Origin: Cryphonectria parasitica EP155
Lineage: Eukaryota; Ascomycota; Sordariomycetes; Diaporthales; Cryphonectriaceae
Direction of reading: 5' to 3'
DNA: 64,000 nucleotides
Assembly (NCBI RefSeq): GCF_011745365.1
Contig: NW_024468912.1
Span: 5,053,501 to 5,117,500, forward strand
A program made the translations under genes and the position numbers. The first letter of the stretch is position 1; every line of letters begins with the position of its first letter. Under the pieces are notes generated by a model. That model was not told the DNA's origin, made no database searches, and saw nothing but the letters and a program-made list of their open reading frames with translations. Below, piece by piece: positions 1-11,725 of the stretch.

Positions 1-1408
1 TCAGCCATATGCGGTGCAGCGCAATCGTCGAAAATGTTCATTGTGGGGCGTGCAGTCGCCGGTATGGGAGGATCGGGGCTTCTCAACGGGGCATTGATCA
101 TAGCCAACTCGTGCGTTCCTCCTCACAAACAGCCTGTCCTGCTTGGCATCCTCATGAGCCTCGGGCAGTTGGGCATTGCGGCTGGTCCACTTCTTGGCGG
201 TGCATTCACGCAATACGTGACCTGGCGCTGGTGCTTCTATATGAATCTGCCTCTCGGAGCTGTTGTCCTCGGACTGGCCTTCATACGTGTCCCGGACCAT
301 CTATCGAAACCAAGCTTCCGAGACGCGTTCCAGAACGCGGTCGAGGAATTCGACCTCCTTGGTGTCGCTCTCTTTGCCCCAGCCGCGATCATGTTCTTCC
401 TTGCACTCGAGTACAGTGGCAGCCAGTACTCGTGGGGAAGCCCTCATATGGTCGGACTCTTTGTCGGGGCGGGAGTGACCTTCCTCCTGTGGCTCGGTTG
501 GAACTGGCGTGCTGGCGACAAAGGGATGGCGCCTTTCTCGATACTAACACAACGTATTGTCTGGACCTCCACAATCTGCGCCACGTTCCTGTCCGGCACC
601 ATTTTTGTGACGGGATACTACCTGCCGATATACTTCCAAGCAATCCTCGCGCGGACTCCCTTTACCAGCGGCGTTGACGTTCTGGCCAACATCCTTGCAC
701 AAATGGCGCTTGGGGTGATTGGTGGCGCCGGAAGTAAGTCCTAGATGAAGCAAAAAGGGTTTAGGATGCCTACTGACTCTGTGTCCGCCGACATCAGTCC
801 AAGTTCTGGGCTATTATACCCCATTTATGGTATCTGGCGCCATGCTCAACAGTCTCGGGTGCGGGCTGCTTGGACTGCTTGCCGTGCACACCCCAACCGC
901 CAGATGGGTCGGGTATCAAATCATCTTCGGGGCCGGCCGTGGCCTTGCCAGTGCAGTGGTGAGTTGCTAGTGAAATGAATCTCTATATGTGATACGGTCA
1001 AGACGCTGACCATCTGACGACTAGCCAATCATCGCAATCCAGAGCAGCCTGCCAAAAGATCAAATCCCAGAAGCAATGTCCATCTTGACGTTTTTGCAAA
1101 ACCTGAGTGCCGCAATCATGATTACGGTGTCACAAACCATCTTCACAAATGGCCTTGTGCGGCTGATCCCTCGGTATACTCCCGCTGTCAGCGCCTCAAC
1201 GGTGATAGACATCGGATCGACGAGATTCAGGTCCGTGGTACCTGCAGAATCACTCGGCGGTGTTCTTCAGGCTTATGCGGAGAGCCTGCAACGGGTCTGG
1301 TACTTCTCTGGGGCCATCGCCGTTCCATCCTTTGTGTTTGCATTGTTCATGGGCTGGCAGGACATCAGGAAAAAGCCAAAGGAAATCTCTCAAAGGGCCA
1401 GCTCATGA
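1..1408 (+). CDS. MFS drug/H+ antiporter (DHA2, 14-TM type), 5'-truncated by window edge
   Basis: This is the C-terminal ~425 residues of a major facilitator superfamily transporter of the fungal DHA2 class, which exports drugs or metabolites at the plasma membrane. Frame 1 is open from base 1. The exon model is 1-733, 798-958, 1025-1408, with introns gtaagt...cag (734-797) and gtgagt...tag (959-1024) that restore frame exactly. Visible signatures are GRAVAGMGGSGL, the antiporter motif C core AAGPLLGG, then WRWCFYMNLPLG, all typical of DHA2 proteins, followed by strongly hydrophobic helices and a basic tail ending IRKKPKEISQRASS. About 120 N-terminal residues lie upstream. The substrate cannot be inferred. 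The oxidoreductase and Zn2Cys6 regulator downstream on the same strand suggest a shared accessory locus. The reading frame is intact, so the gene looks functional. Confidence 0.93.
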
Positions 1409-2135
1409 CGGACCGTACTATTACTGGGTACGCTCCTTGCACTTTTCATCAATATGCGAGCACTATAAATGTAGCCATTCCCAATTCAGACTCGAATCAT
1501 TCTCATCATCTATGCCTCAAGTCGCTGGGTGTCTCCCACCCTTTGCTCTTTCGTGTCTCTTCGTCCATTGATATTCTCCTATTTAATTACATGAGTAGCC
1601 ACGAGCGTCACATACAAACGGATCAAAGGCAAGCTGCCTGCCTAGTGAAAGCTGTAGCTGAACAGGCTGTGGCAGGACAGGTGGCCAGTGGCTTGCGAGA
1701 CGACAGTCAACGCAGCAGTTCCATTAATCATGAATTACTCGAAACTTGCTGTAGCCTGCCGCTCTTCCTTGTTTGGAGCGCCTATCCTGACAATATCACG
1801 AGCAAGAAACAGACCTCGCTTCCAGCTGCAGTTTCGGACTAGCCTGGGAATGTGCATGACATTACTTTGCGCCCCCTCTGCCTCACATGGCGGCCGGACT
1901 TCATCTACCGCAACTCCTATTGGACGCCGGAGTGTGTACGGAGTTTTGGTCTCAGCCCCCAAAAAGCCTACCTCTCCGGTGCTTACGTCACAGACGGCCC
2001 AACATTCTCATCCGCTCTGGAGATAACACCACTCCTGCATCTCGCATCTTCCTTCATCTCATCTACCCTCTGCGCATGCTATCTCATCCCGACCCTTTGC
2101 CACGGTCGCCCAAACTTTTGTTCATAAGCGCTATC
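1409..2135. other. Intergenic region
   Basis: Between the transporter stop and the SDR start. Several overlapping short ORFs occur on both strands, but none has recognisable motifs, splice structure or a domain. It presumably holds the transporter terminator and the SDR promoter. I see no repeat or mobile element. Confidence 0.6.
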
Positions 2136-3282
2136 ATGGTGGGCCTGGAGCAGATCAAAGCCTCCAACGCCGGCATCTCGACGACATATCCCGAGGGTCT
2201 CGTGGCTGTGTTTGCTGGTGCGACCTCGGGAATCGGGGAAACGTCGCTTCGCGAGTTCACTCGCCACACCGTCAAGCCTCGCATATATGTCATTGGGCGA
2301 TCCAAGGAGGCGTGTGACCGACTTGATGCTGAACTGAAGGAGCTTAATCCAAGTGGGACGTACAGCTTCCTCCGGACCGATACAAGTCTGCTACGCAATG
2401 TCGATGATGTCTGCGCCCAGATAAAAGAGAGAGAGACGGCTGTCAACGTCTTGTTCATGAGCCAGGGCACGGCCAACTGGTACAAGGGTAACCAAAGCCT
2501 CGTTCCTTGTCTCCCTTTCCCCGCCCTCGCCCCCACCCCTCTGCAAGACCGAGGCGACCAAGCCTGGCAAGCTGCTAATCATTTACCATCATCCAGTCAC
2601 CGATGAGGGTTTGAACTACCTTGCCGGTGTGTGCTACTTTGGCCGCATCCGCATGATCGCCAACCTGCTTCCATTGATGCAGCAGGCAGCAGGCTTGCGC
2701 CGCGTCGTGTCCTCCTGGACGGCTGGTAATGAAGGGCCTGTATACGACGACAATTGGGTAGTAGGCAATACGAAAATCAAGGTCCCCTTGACGGCTGCTC
2801 GCGGCCACGGAACGTCAATGATGACCATGGCCCTCCAGCATCTCGCCAAGACAGCACCTACAGTCTCGTTTATACACAACTTTCCAGGTGCAGTGAGGAC
2901 CAACCTAATCCGATCCGATGACGGTCTCGTGCTGCAATTTTCCAAGTATTTCTTCAGGGTGATCAATTATTTCAGATTTCTCAAGGAAACCCCCGTCCTA
3001 GAGTGCGGCGAGAGACATGCCTTCTATTGCACTAGTGCCAAATATCCCCCTGGCCGAGGGGAAGGCGCCTTAGGGGTCGCGCTGCCGGAAGGCGTAGGCG
3101 TTGCGAGGGGTATTGATGGCCAGGACGGCACCGGCGTTTACTCGCTTACAGAAGAAGGAGAGAGTGCCGACCTCAAAGTGGACGAGCTGCTGGCCAAGTA
3201 TGCACGGGATGGTACGGCAGAGAAGCTTTGGACCTACACGCAAGGCGAGTTCACGAGGGTCAGGGGTAATTCATCCATCTGA
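2136..3282 (+). CDS. Short-chain dehydrogenase/reductase-like protein (atypical active site)
   Basis: Two exons, 2136-2487 and 2597-3282, joined across a gtaacc...cag intron with a ctaatc branch-like site, give 345 aa. The first in-frame ATG before the conserved start of the fold (2136) was chosen. Residues 28-34 read GATSGIG, the Rossmann glycine motif (TGxxxGIG class) for NAD(P)H. An Asp-containing RTDTSLL segment and MSQG (in place of NNAG) follow in SDR order. The usual catalytic YxxxK is not apparent: the matching region after VVSSW reads AARGHGTSMM. This occurs in a fungal SDR-like subgroup that keeps the fold but has lost the classical Tyr-Lys pair. It could be an oxidoreductase of secondary metabolism or a non-catalytic paralogue. 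Substrate unknown. It lies between an MFS transporter and a Zn2Cys6 regulator on the same strand. Confidence 0.88.
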
Positions 3283-4373
3283 GCTGCTGGAAGTCATGCG
3301 TTCATGACGGCCGAGAGTCCGCAGTGTCAGCTACACCACGTTGTATAAACCACCCTAGGGGTCCCTATAGTGTACCTTTGTACTGATTAGGGCCGTATCA
3401 ATTATGATTAATCTCCAGCTTCAGTCTATCAGACATGTCCATTTGTAAAATGCATGCATGCGAGGAGCCTAGGACTAACGTCCAGATCTCTCTTACGAAG
3501 GCTGTGCACAATCATCCGCGATGTTTTCCTCCGCAGCTGCCAGTGGAGCAACCACTGGCGCCTTAGATGTCGCTGATGACAAGGTGGCGTGATGAGTTGA
3601 TAGACTGCTGCTGCTGGCTACTACCTGCCTCAACGGGTGCTATTTATTTTCACATTGCTGACGCACAATCCTCATTCATGGCCGGGTCGAGGACGCCACA
3701 GTGTGCCGGATTTCCGGGAGAAAGAGCGTCAAGCGAGCTTCGCCATCGCCATCGCCCCCAGACCTAACAGGGCTGCATGTGAGGGTCCGGTCCAGGCAAC
3801 CGGACTGCGTTACCCAAGCAGAACTTGAGTTGCCTTCAGCCAATGAGAAATTCATCACGCCTCCACACCTGGTGCTAGAAAATCGTTGGTTCAGGCAGAT
3901 GAGCCGGGGCGATCCCTAATCCAGCTCCATGCCCGAGACCGCAGGCCAACAAAAAGCATTTATCAACCATCATTTGCTCGATTCATTGTTGTCCGAAATT
4001 CCTATACATCACAGCGCAGTGCGCGTATGAGAAGGTGGTATGTAAGAACCGAGGCACTGAAATTTGCCTGCATGGCCCCCAACAATAACTAAATCCTTCT
4101 CTGCCACCAAGTCCTGGAAATCGGCGCTGACTGCGTTCGAGCACAAGGGACGGCATGCAGCACCCTGAGATGGAGGCATATTGTCTGTCTGGTGTGCATG
4201 AGGAAACAGCCCGGCCCCCACTTCCAGATAGGCAGTCATGCTGTTAATCAAGACAGAGAGCTCTCGATGTTAGCGTAGATTGGGTCGATAAGGAGAATTT
4301 GAGCGTCTCGTCTGTACTGAAAGACAACAGCGCCCATGATCTGGTGAGAGCCCCGTTCCGTGCCAGCGACATC
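3283..4373. other. Intergenic region
   Basis: About 1.1 kb between the SDR stop and the regulator start. Only short overlapping ORFs without domain signatures are present. No repeat or RNA gene was recognised. It should include the promoter of the Zn2Cys6 gene. Confidence 0.55.
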
Positions 4374-6400
4374 ATGTCTGCCCGTACTGAGTCCCGCCAA
4401 CAACCCGGTTTTGCTTGCGAAGGTGACGTGAACCCCTCTTCGTATCCCCTTCACGTCTTGGGCACTGTGAGTCCTGATATGAGATCTACTATCAGAATGC
4501 CGCAAGAAAAAGCTGCGATGTGACAGGCAGAGGCCACAGTGCGGGGCATGCACCAACGCCGGTGTCATTTGCCAGGTGAACGATCGCCGTCTGCCTCGGC
4601 CTCGAAAGACAGGGACAGTCGAAGCCCTCAGAGGGCGTATTAAGGAGCTCGAGTCTCATCTTGCGACTCTACAATCTTCTCCCAGCACCGCTGTTGCAGG
4701 CCATGATCCATTGCTTGACCTTGAGGATCTTGAATGTATAGCCCCGATAATCATTTCGAACTCGTGATGGCCTCGCGCAATCTGGGAGCAATCAGATACT
4801 GATTTGGTATAGTTCTGGACTGGGATCCTCCGGATCAAGTTCTCTCTGGTACTGCGTACAGCTCAGGCACAGGCGGAAGTACAACAAGAGAGACAGAGAG
4901 CTGCGTTGGATCTCCAAAATCCACAGACTATACCACAGGAATGAGTTCCGTGCTAAGCCAAAAGTCGCCAGCAGACAATTATGCAGGGACCGCTGATGTG
5001 GAGATCACTGACCTTATGAAGGCTGACTTGTAAGGGAATCAAAATTAAGATTAAGACGAACTTGTCATGCTAATAGAAGATACAGGACACAAATATATTT
5101 CGAGCGAGCGCACCCGGTAGCACCTATGCTCAACCAGAGCCGTTTTATGAAGCTGGCCCAGAAACCTCAGAGCCATGAGCGTCAATGTCTCCAATACGCC
5201 ATGTGGACGCTATCAATCACGTTTTCCAGTCAATTCGGAAACATCAGGGACAGTATGTACTCTAAAACACGTGCAATGCTCGAGGATCTCAACTGCAATG
5301 GCTCGAATATGACAACCTGTCACGTCGAGGAAATCCAAGCGCGCATTCTCCTGACGCTTTACGAGCTGTCCAAATGCACCTATCGACAGGCATGGTTGAG
5401 CAGTGGACATGTCTTTCGCCTAGTCCAGCTAGCACGGTTTTACGAATTAGACAAGGAGCAATCAAAAAAGGGAAAGAGAAGCTCTGCTGAAGCTATGCAA
5501 CACGAAGAGAAGCGGCGCACATTTTGGGTTGCCTTTTGTCTGGACCGCTTCCTCAGTATTGGCAATAACACGCCCGTGACGTTTACCGAACAAAGGGTAA
5601 GCATCCTCATGAGGGTCAGTCGGTGGTACCTGTGCGGGACCTGTTCTGATCAGGAGATACTTTAGATCCTTACCCGCCTCCCCTGCTCCGATTACGAGTT
5701 CAGTAATGGGTCTTTGACCGAGTGGCCTTTCCTCTTCGAGGTGATGGCCACTGGAAACGCGCGGGGGTTTGCTCCGCTGGCCGATTGCAGCATCCTAATG
5801 ACTATTTGTGAGCGGGCCCTTGACTGCAAAAACGATGCATCCAGTGAAGCCTCTTATGACGACTTGCCTATGGAGTTGAAGTTTCAAAACGACTGGCTCA
5901 ACTCGTTGCTCACCACACGTCTCAATAGCATTGAGCTTCACTACCGCGCAGCACCCCGAGCAGGCGATCCCATGACCATATTCATACACTTGATGGCGCG
6001 CACAGCAAATATGCATGTATCTCAAGCCATGGGTGATTCACTATCTCTTGAGACTACGGACTCTTCTATGTCTTCTTTTCCATCCTGGAACATGCAGGAC
6101 AGAAGCGTGTGGGCTGCACAGGAGATCCCCCGCCTCGCACAGGAGCTTGAGCATCTTGGACACTTTCGGGCTCATACTTTCACAGCTCTCCCAATCTATC
6201 TGAGCGCAATCAGGCTTGGCCGCTATGTAGGACGACAGAAGGTTTTGGAGCTTTCTCCATTGCAGACAGCGACTTTACACGAGGTAGAGTCCTCTTTGCG
6301 AGCCTGCTTAGAAGCGTTGAGAAAGCTGCAGGCAATGAATATGTTGGCAGCCTACTACCTGCAGCTCTTTCAAATGGAGAACTCGGGACTTTGTGATTAA
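4374..6400 (+). CDS. Zn2Cys6 binuclear-cluster transcription factor with fungal-specific trans domain
   Basis: A nuclear DNA-binding regulator. Five exons were inferred: 4374-4422, 4496-4735, 4813-5029, 5080-5596, 5666-6400 (585 aa). All junctions keep frame, but the 4736-4812 intron and the AAG acceptor at 5079 are less certain. Residues 15-42 form a C-X2-C-X6-C-X6-C-X2-C-X6-C zinc cluster; the first intron splits it just after the first Cys (ACE|ECRKKKLRC). A basic linker and a short coiled coil (VEALRGRIKELESHL) follow. The middle domain contains YFERAHPVAPML, then the TFWVAFCLDR-type signature of the fungal_trans family. An alternative in-frame ATG at 4299 exists; 4374 was preferred because it gives the usual short N-terminus before the cluster. 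It probably regulates neighbouring accessory genes; this is inferred from position only. Confidence 0.9.
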
Positions 6401-7028
6401 TGAAATTCTCAGAACATGGAATCCAAGAGTGTTCACAAGCGTTCCCAGTTCATTTTTCTTTGAAAATATATCTGCTTGGCCTGACCCAGCGTGTTCCATA
6501 CCTCTTGGGAAACTTTCGGAACGACTGGCTACGGTTTTCGCGCACGCAATATCAGATAATACTGACAGACATGAATACAGCTTGACTCTCTAACGAAACG
6601 ACTGCTGTCAGAAGAAAGCTATGCCTGACTAACATTCAAACCGCTACTGAGCGCACAGGGGTGGGGAGCCAGGCAATATTTACAGAACGGGAGTAAATAG
6701 TCTAGGCTGTGCATCATCCAACACACCATCTTACATTAGTCGAGAATCAAGTTGCATTGTGGTAAGGCGTGTACACGTGCTGGGCTGACGTTTCAGCCGA
6801 GATTCTTTCTGTTTCTGACCCCCTTTAGCCCCTTGAGGTGTCACGTACAATACCCCAGCCAAGGCGATTTTCTGCCCCCATTTTCGCAGGAGATCCTTTT
6901 CCCACAGTGTTACTTGATGGTTCCTAGCTTATATATGCTTTAAGCTACCCACTCGAAACTATTACTTCTCCAGCTGCTCGCTGATACCCGTTCAGGCTCA
7001 TATCATCTCATCTACACGCACCACGAGT
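6401..7028. other. Intergenic region / promoter of rhodopsin-like gene
   Basis: No supported gene. A TATA-like stretch (atatatgc, about 6931) lies some 95 nt upstream of the next start codon and may be a core promoter element, but this was judged by eye only. Confidence 0.4.
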
Positions 7029-8249
7029 ATGGCTCAGGCACGGCATCCAGACCGAATCAATTCTATTTATGTCATCACCGATGTCGTCTCATCGGTATTT
7101 ACGTTTCTCGCAACCATCTGCGTCTTGCTCCGCTTCATTCAACGCCGTTTGCAGCGGGATATAACATTGGGTTGGGATGATTGGACTATCCTAGCTGCTT
7201 TCTTTTTTGCATTCTGTGTTTTCATATGTGACATTCTACTCGCCTTGCCCAATGTGGGTGCTGGGGGCTACAACACAGCAGAGTTCACGCCATCACAACT
7301 TCGTACTTACCGAATAGTAAGTAGAGATTGACTTTCTTAACACACAAGGACTTGAACTGACTGGACAGCTTTCGGACCTTGGCGATAGCTTCTATACTAC
7401 CAGCGTTGCGCTTTCCAAAACATCAGTCTTGCTATTTTACCGCAGAATATTTTCTGTTGACAAAGTATTCCTGATTCTGATGCGGGTCATACTATTCATT
7501 ATCTTTGTTGCCTGGTTTGTCGTCGTCTTTTTCATCGCCTACTACCCTTCTGCGGGTGTCCGCGGGCTTTCTGGGGGCATATTAGCTGCTATTATTGGCT
7601 CCATCTTGGTGGATTTGGCCATTTTTACGATGCTACAATTCAAGGTCTGGCTGCTACAGCTCAGCATGCGACGCAAGGTCCTGTTATCTCTACTTATTGT
7701 ATTGGGTCTTTTGTATGTATTGTTCGTCCCTATCTTCGTCTTGCTTCTATTAACTCAACTTGCTATGCACAAAGTTCCATCGTCGCCAGTCTTCTTCGGC
7801 TCCTTACTCTGGCACGTCTTAAGGCGGATAACTACGACTGTAAGTCCCTATCGTGGCTCTCAAGTACCGCCTGAACTTACTCGAAACAAGATACTCGTGG
7901 AGAGTTCACTAATCTTTTGTGTCTAGATGGCCTTGGGGAGGTTTACCTGTGGGCCAACGTGGAAATGTTTCTATACATTATATGCGCCTGCCTGCCCGTT
8001 CTCTACAACCTCGTACGAGTACAAGTCAAAAAGCGAACGCGAAGATTTTCAAAGCCAAGGTTAACAGAAGAGGAGGGCCTTGTAACAATCGGTCGCATAT
8101 CTACAAAGGCTGGCTGGACCAAATACAGCGACCAAAGTTCACGGCAGGTTTTGAACAGCAGTTTTCCGGGGACAAAATACAAGCTGCCAAATGACAGCGA
8201 AACCTTGGAGTTGAACGCCTTGGAGCTGGCGCATCTTCGCGGCGAGTAG
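7029..8249 (+). CDS. Fungal rhodopsin-domain (SAT4-like) seven-TM integral membrane protein
   Basis: Exons 7029-7316, 7369-7712, 7775-7839 and 7927-8249 join in frame to give 339 aa; all introns are GT-AG. The start is the first ATG before the first hydrophobic helix. The protein has about seven hydrophobic segments: VVSSVFTFLATICVLLRF, then WDDWTILAAFFFAFCVFI, and the loop LSDLGDSFYTTSVALSKTSV followed by LLFYRRIF, which is the characteristic signature of the family. It continues with SIVASLLRLLTLARLKADN and YLWANVEMFLYIICACLPVL, then a polar cytoplasmic tail. Members of this fungal-specific family are plasma-membrane proteins, some studied as GPCR-like receptors; no ligand can be assigned here. 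The frame is intact and codon usage resembles the genes to the left, so it appears functional. Confidence 0.92.
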
Positions 8250-9270
8250 GACAGACCGGACTTCCTAAATAGGGCAGGAGAATTCTCATCTGAGTAGTGG
8301 GAACGGAGTAGACAAAGATTATACTATACTGTCATAGTAGTAGATCGTATAAAGACTCTATTGCTGAAGACTTGGCGGCCAACTGATGGAATTTGCTTCC
8401 TTAGTGGACGGTTGACTGGGACAACACGGCTAGCGATAATATGAACGACCGTCTGAGCATCGGTACGGCCAACGGGGTGACCAAAGCAGTTGCTATGCTG
8501 CAGTAGGGCATCGCGTCGAGCTGCTACTGTTCATTGTGCGGCGGATCCATAAGACTGGATACTTCGACACTACTGAGGCCCATCGCCAGGCGCAGGCATC
8601 TAGCAGAGTTCAATCTGTCAAATCGATCTCAAACTATAGAACAACAACTCTCCGCATACCGATGCTCACCTCAACTATAACAGGCTCCTTTTTGTCGACG
8701 TGGACGGCAACCTCGTTGGCAGACGAACATGCAGTGTCATATAAAAGGTAGAAAACCTTGAGTCCCAGGTGCGCATTGTGATTGATGAGGACGGCAACGT
8801 GGTAGATATGTACATGGACAGTGGTGACGCCGGCTTGTAGTCCGCCGAGAAAGGCGCTTGAGAGCCCAGTGACGTCCATCTCTGAGCTCAGCACCACTAC
8901 AGCCAAAGTCAAGGATCAAGAAATCACTTCCAAAGATTGGTGAAAATTGAAAAGTTCTTCATCACAGGCATGAATCCCAGCTATTCTAAACTTATATCCT
9001 TCTCCTTATTTTGGGCGGACGGAAAGCCAAACGAATTAACAAACCGGCAAGGTAATATATTGTTTCCCGTCCGACTTCTTTCCAACCGTCCAGCGACTAC
9101 CGCAGAAATATCCTCAAAGTGTCTGGATCGAGGCTGGATCAAGCTCCAGTATCAACAAGCATACTCTATCCGACCCCAAGAACCACATATCGCTGCCGGT
9201 CGACATCACCTGTAGGCCTTAAGAAGTACCCTGGCTGTCCTGGCCGTCTTTTATCTTCATACCCTTCCGC
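8250..9270. other. Intergenic region with a possible small coding remnant
   Basis: No intact gene. Around 8671-8841 a + frame reads VDVDGNLVGRR, a stop, then VIDEDGNVVDMYMDSGDAG, which has coding character and could be the decayed end of an unrecognised gene. A - strand ORF (8634-8912) overlaps it and has no motif. I cannot assign a family. Confidence 0.3.
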
Positions 9271-9925
9271 TTATGCTCTTCCCCAGATCATGCCTAGGCG
9301 CTGAAGGAACGAGAACAGGGAACCCGCCGGGATATAGCCAGCGTACGTGCTCTCCCACCATGCGGCAAACGATCCTATCAAGTTAGCAGGTTTATATCAC
9401 TGACTGAGACTGGCTAATGCTCAAGACAGCTAGGTAGCATATTTCCAACAGGAGCAAGCTCTGCAAAACCCAAGGCTACGACAATCGTCGGAGCAAGCAG
9501 GACTAGAACGCCAACCGCTATGATAGTCAGGAGTCCTGCGGTTGCTAACGGATGGTCCTTGGCGAACTGGAACAGCTCATTCGCGTCGTGGGAAGCCTCC
9601 TCATAAGCCATAGCCATCGCGGCCCCATCTTCTCCCGACCTTCCTTCAAGACTGTCTCGATGCCAGCAAGCACCTTCTCTGCTACCCATTCTGTCCAACC
9701 CTCCGTATCCAGAGTTTCATCGAGCTGTTGGATCAATACGACGCCGCGCTCTTCCACAGAGCGCAAGATGAAGACGACTTTGGCCGCAATGGCGTCTGGC
9801 GAGCGTTTGGACGTGGCAGCGAATGGACGAGGGATCGGCCTTGATCTCTCTTCATTGATCATTGACTTCTGAAGGAGGGGCTCGCCGAGGGTATTGTCGT
9901 CCTCGGTGCTGCTAAGGCAGGACAT
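9271..9925 (-). pseudogene. IFI6/IFI27 (ISG12)-like small membrane protein gene, apparently damaged
   Basis: Reading leftward from ATG at 9925, the first frame encodes a polar N-terminus up to VLKEGREKM. The homologous sequence then continues in another frame: AMAYEEASHDANELFQFAK and the hydrophobic DHPLATAGLLTIIAVGVL segment through ALGFAELAPVG. After an intron-like gap (about 9445-9375, branch-like gctaac and acceptor gatag) the ending GSFAAWWESTYAGYIPAG... to stop at 9271 completes the typical fungal IFI6-27 C-terminus. Two defects are seen. The frame change lies at a run of four C on the + strand (9623-9626), where one extra base would restore frame. The expected 5' splice site after PVG reads G|GAAATA, not GT. 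This family is mitochondrial/membrane-associated in animals; the fungal role is not established. A sequencing or assembly error is an alternative to a true pseudogene. Confidence 0.72.
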
Positions 9926-11525
9926 AATCCACGTTGGCGCAGCGATTTCGGTAGTATGTAAAGTACGGCGATAAGAAGAACATTCTTGTTAATAGAGAAA
10001 TGGGCGTCGTAAAAACGGGTTCAGAGCTATCTTACTTGCTATAAAGTTGATGACAGCTCGAGGATGTGGTAGTGCGTGTGGCAGACTGACGCTACAAGGG
10101 CTGGGGTTTAATCTGGCCACTCTTCTTGAAGTTGAGACACACCGTGTGTGTGTGTATCATACCATTTGTGTATCCCCCCGATTTACTCATTCGAGTCCTA
10201 AAGGTCAGCGTCTTTGCTTGCCGCAGCAACAGCAGTTTTGTGAATCAAGGCAGAGATTAGTGTAAGGCCAGAGCTCTCTTGGCTTAAGATGTCTCACTTA
10301 AAAATCGAGACATTGCAGTATGAATTGGCGTACTCCGCCCCATGTCACTCGCGGCTGGAACAGCCTTAAGTATTATGACTGAGACTTAGTCCGATGCGAC
10401 CCAGAGTTTATCAGACATGGAACTTGGCGATCGCAATGTCGACTTGTGCCCACACGGAAAGAGCTGGAATGCTGACTATCTCGTACCAGGCAAGGCAATC
10501 TTCAATAATACTCCAGAAGAAAGTCGAATTACAGGAGACGCGCCTCTTATATGAGCTCGGGACGTGCTCGAGGTGGCGAGTGGCTGATTGCTATTTGATA
10601 GTATGCTAAATTACCCAGGCTTGATCCTGGGGTTGACTCACTATCCGGGCCTTGTCTCTGGAACCCATGTTCTATAGCTAAGAGTAAATCTGAGATACGT
10701 CATTGGATACTATTGAGTCCTTCGATGCTCCCCTTTTGCTTAAAGAACTTCTTCAGAGAGCGTATCCCTCTGTCGTTGTTATACATATTGTATGCCTGCG
10801 TCGAGCTAGTTAGAGAGCGACTATGGTAGAAGGCGATATAACTAATATTACTACTGACGACTCTTGACGAGGATCTAGCTTATAGCCTCGCGGACGCTGG
10901 TTTAGAGTGTATAAAATAGCAATTTAAACCCTACCGAGGTCGTCGCTATTTCGCGCCCGGTCCACTGTGTTTGTAGAAGAGGTCGAGCTTGCTGTCATGC
11001 CAACTCCTGTCGACCAGTTTCATCAAAGTCATATAAGTCATCTGATCATCAACGCGTCAAGGTCTTTTCTTGCCCGGTATTCATCATACATTGCGCCGCT
11101 CGTTCCTAGGGACAATGTTCACCATCGGTCTCGTAATTAAGTGAAAGAGATAATCTATTGGTTCGGCTCGGATATCGGAACGACTTCCAGGAAATCAGAG
11201 TCTACTTGCACCCAATCCTCGTACCCCACGTCTCATACCCCATACAGAAAATATTCGGCAGATGCTTTCGGATGCCATTTCTTCAGCCGGTACCTCGGAG
11301 ACATCCAAGCAAGGGAAAGGCTCTGTAGCCAATCAGGTCATATTTCAAGCCCACAAATCTCGTAGCACTTCTGTTGAGCCGGAGTTTAGAGCGTAATAGA
11401 AGTACCAACGGGATATCAGAGTTAATGTAATAGTTGCGTCAGAGGACAGACACCTTACCCAGGGGCTTCCTTATAAAAAAGTTTTTAAAATGTAAGCCTA
11501 GTCATATTATTCATGTTCGTTCCTA
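9926..11525. other. Non-coding transitional region
   Basis: About 1.6 kb without a supported gene. Short ORFs in both strands lack motifs. Base composition becomes gradually richer in A+T toward the right. A CA/GT-rich stretch lies near 10140-10160. Nothing else was recognised. Confidence 0.5.
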
Positions 11526-11725
11526 GGAGATAGATTTTGTACATAGCTCTTCAGTCGTCAATCTAAGTATTGTTCTACTCCTAGCACGATAGCCCCAAAG
11601 GCTGTGACATTGCAACGAACTCTTTTAACGTTCGGTATATAGGGGATTACACTTCGACACCGCTTTTGTTATCATAAACCTCTTGTGTACTTAGTTATCT
11701 TTAGATTACTGCAGTGCTCATTACA
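11526..11725 (-). repeat. Decayed Gypsy-1-family LTR fragment
   Basis: The segment matches the reverse complement of the Gypsy-1 LTR: it contains agctcttcag then tcaatctaagtatt, later gccccaaaggc, then acaccgcttttgttatcata and ends actgcagtgctcattaca. In the 21479 and 28439 copies the LTR starts tgtaatgagcactgcag, so 11725 is one exact LTR terminus. The other end is not recognisable. It is the leftmost retroelement trace in the window. Confidence 0.65.

Noticed and set aside
1405..1842. 145-aa + strand ORF after the transporter
   Set aside because: It begins next to the transporter stop, has no recognisable domain, and its composition is unlike that of the neighbouring genes; treated as chance.
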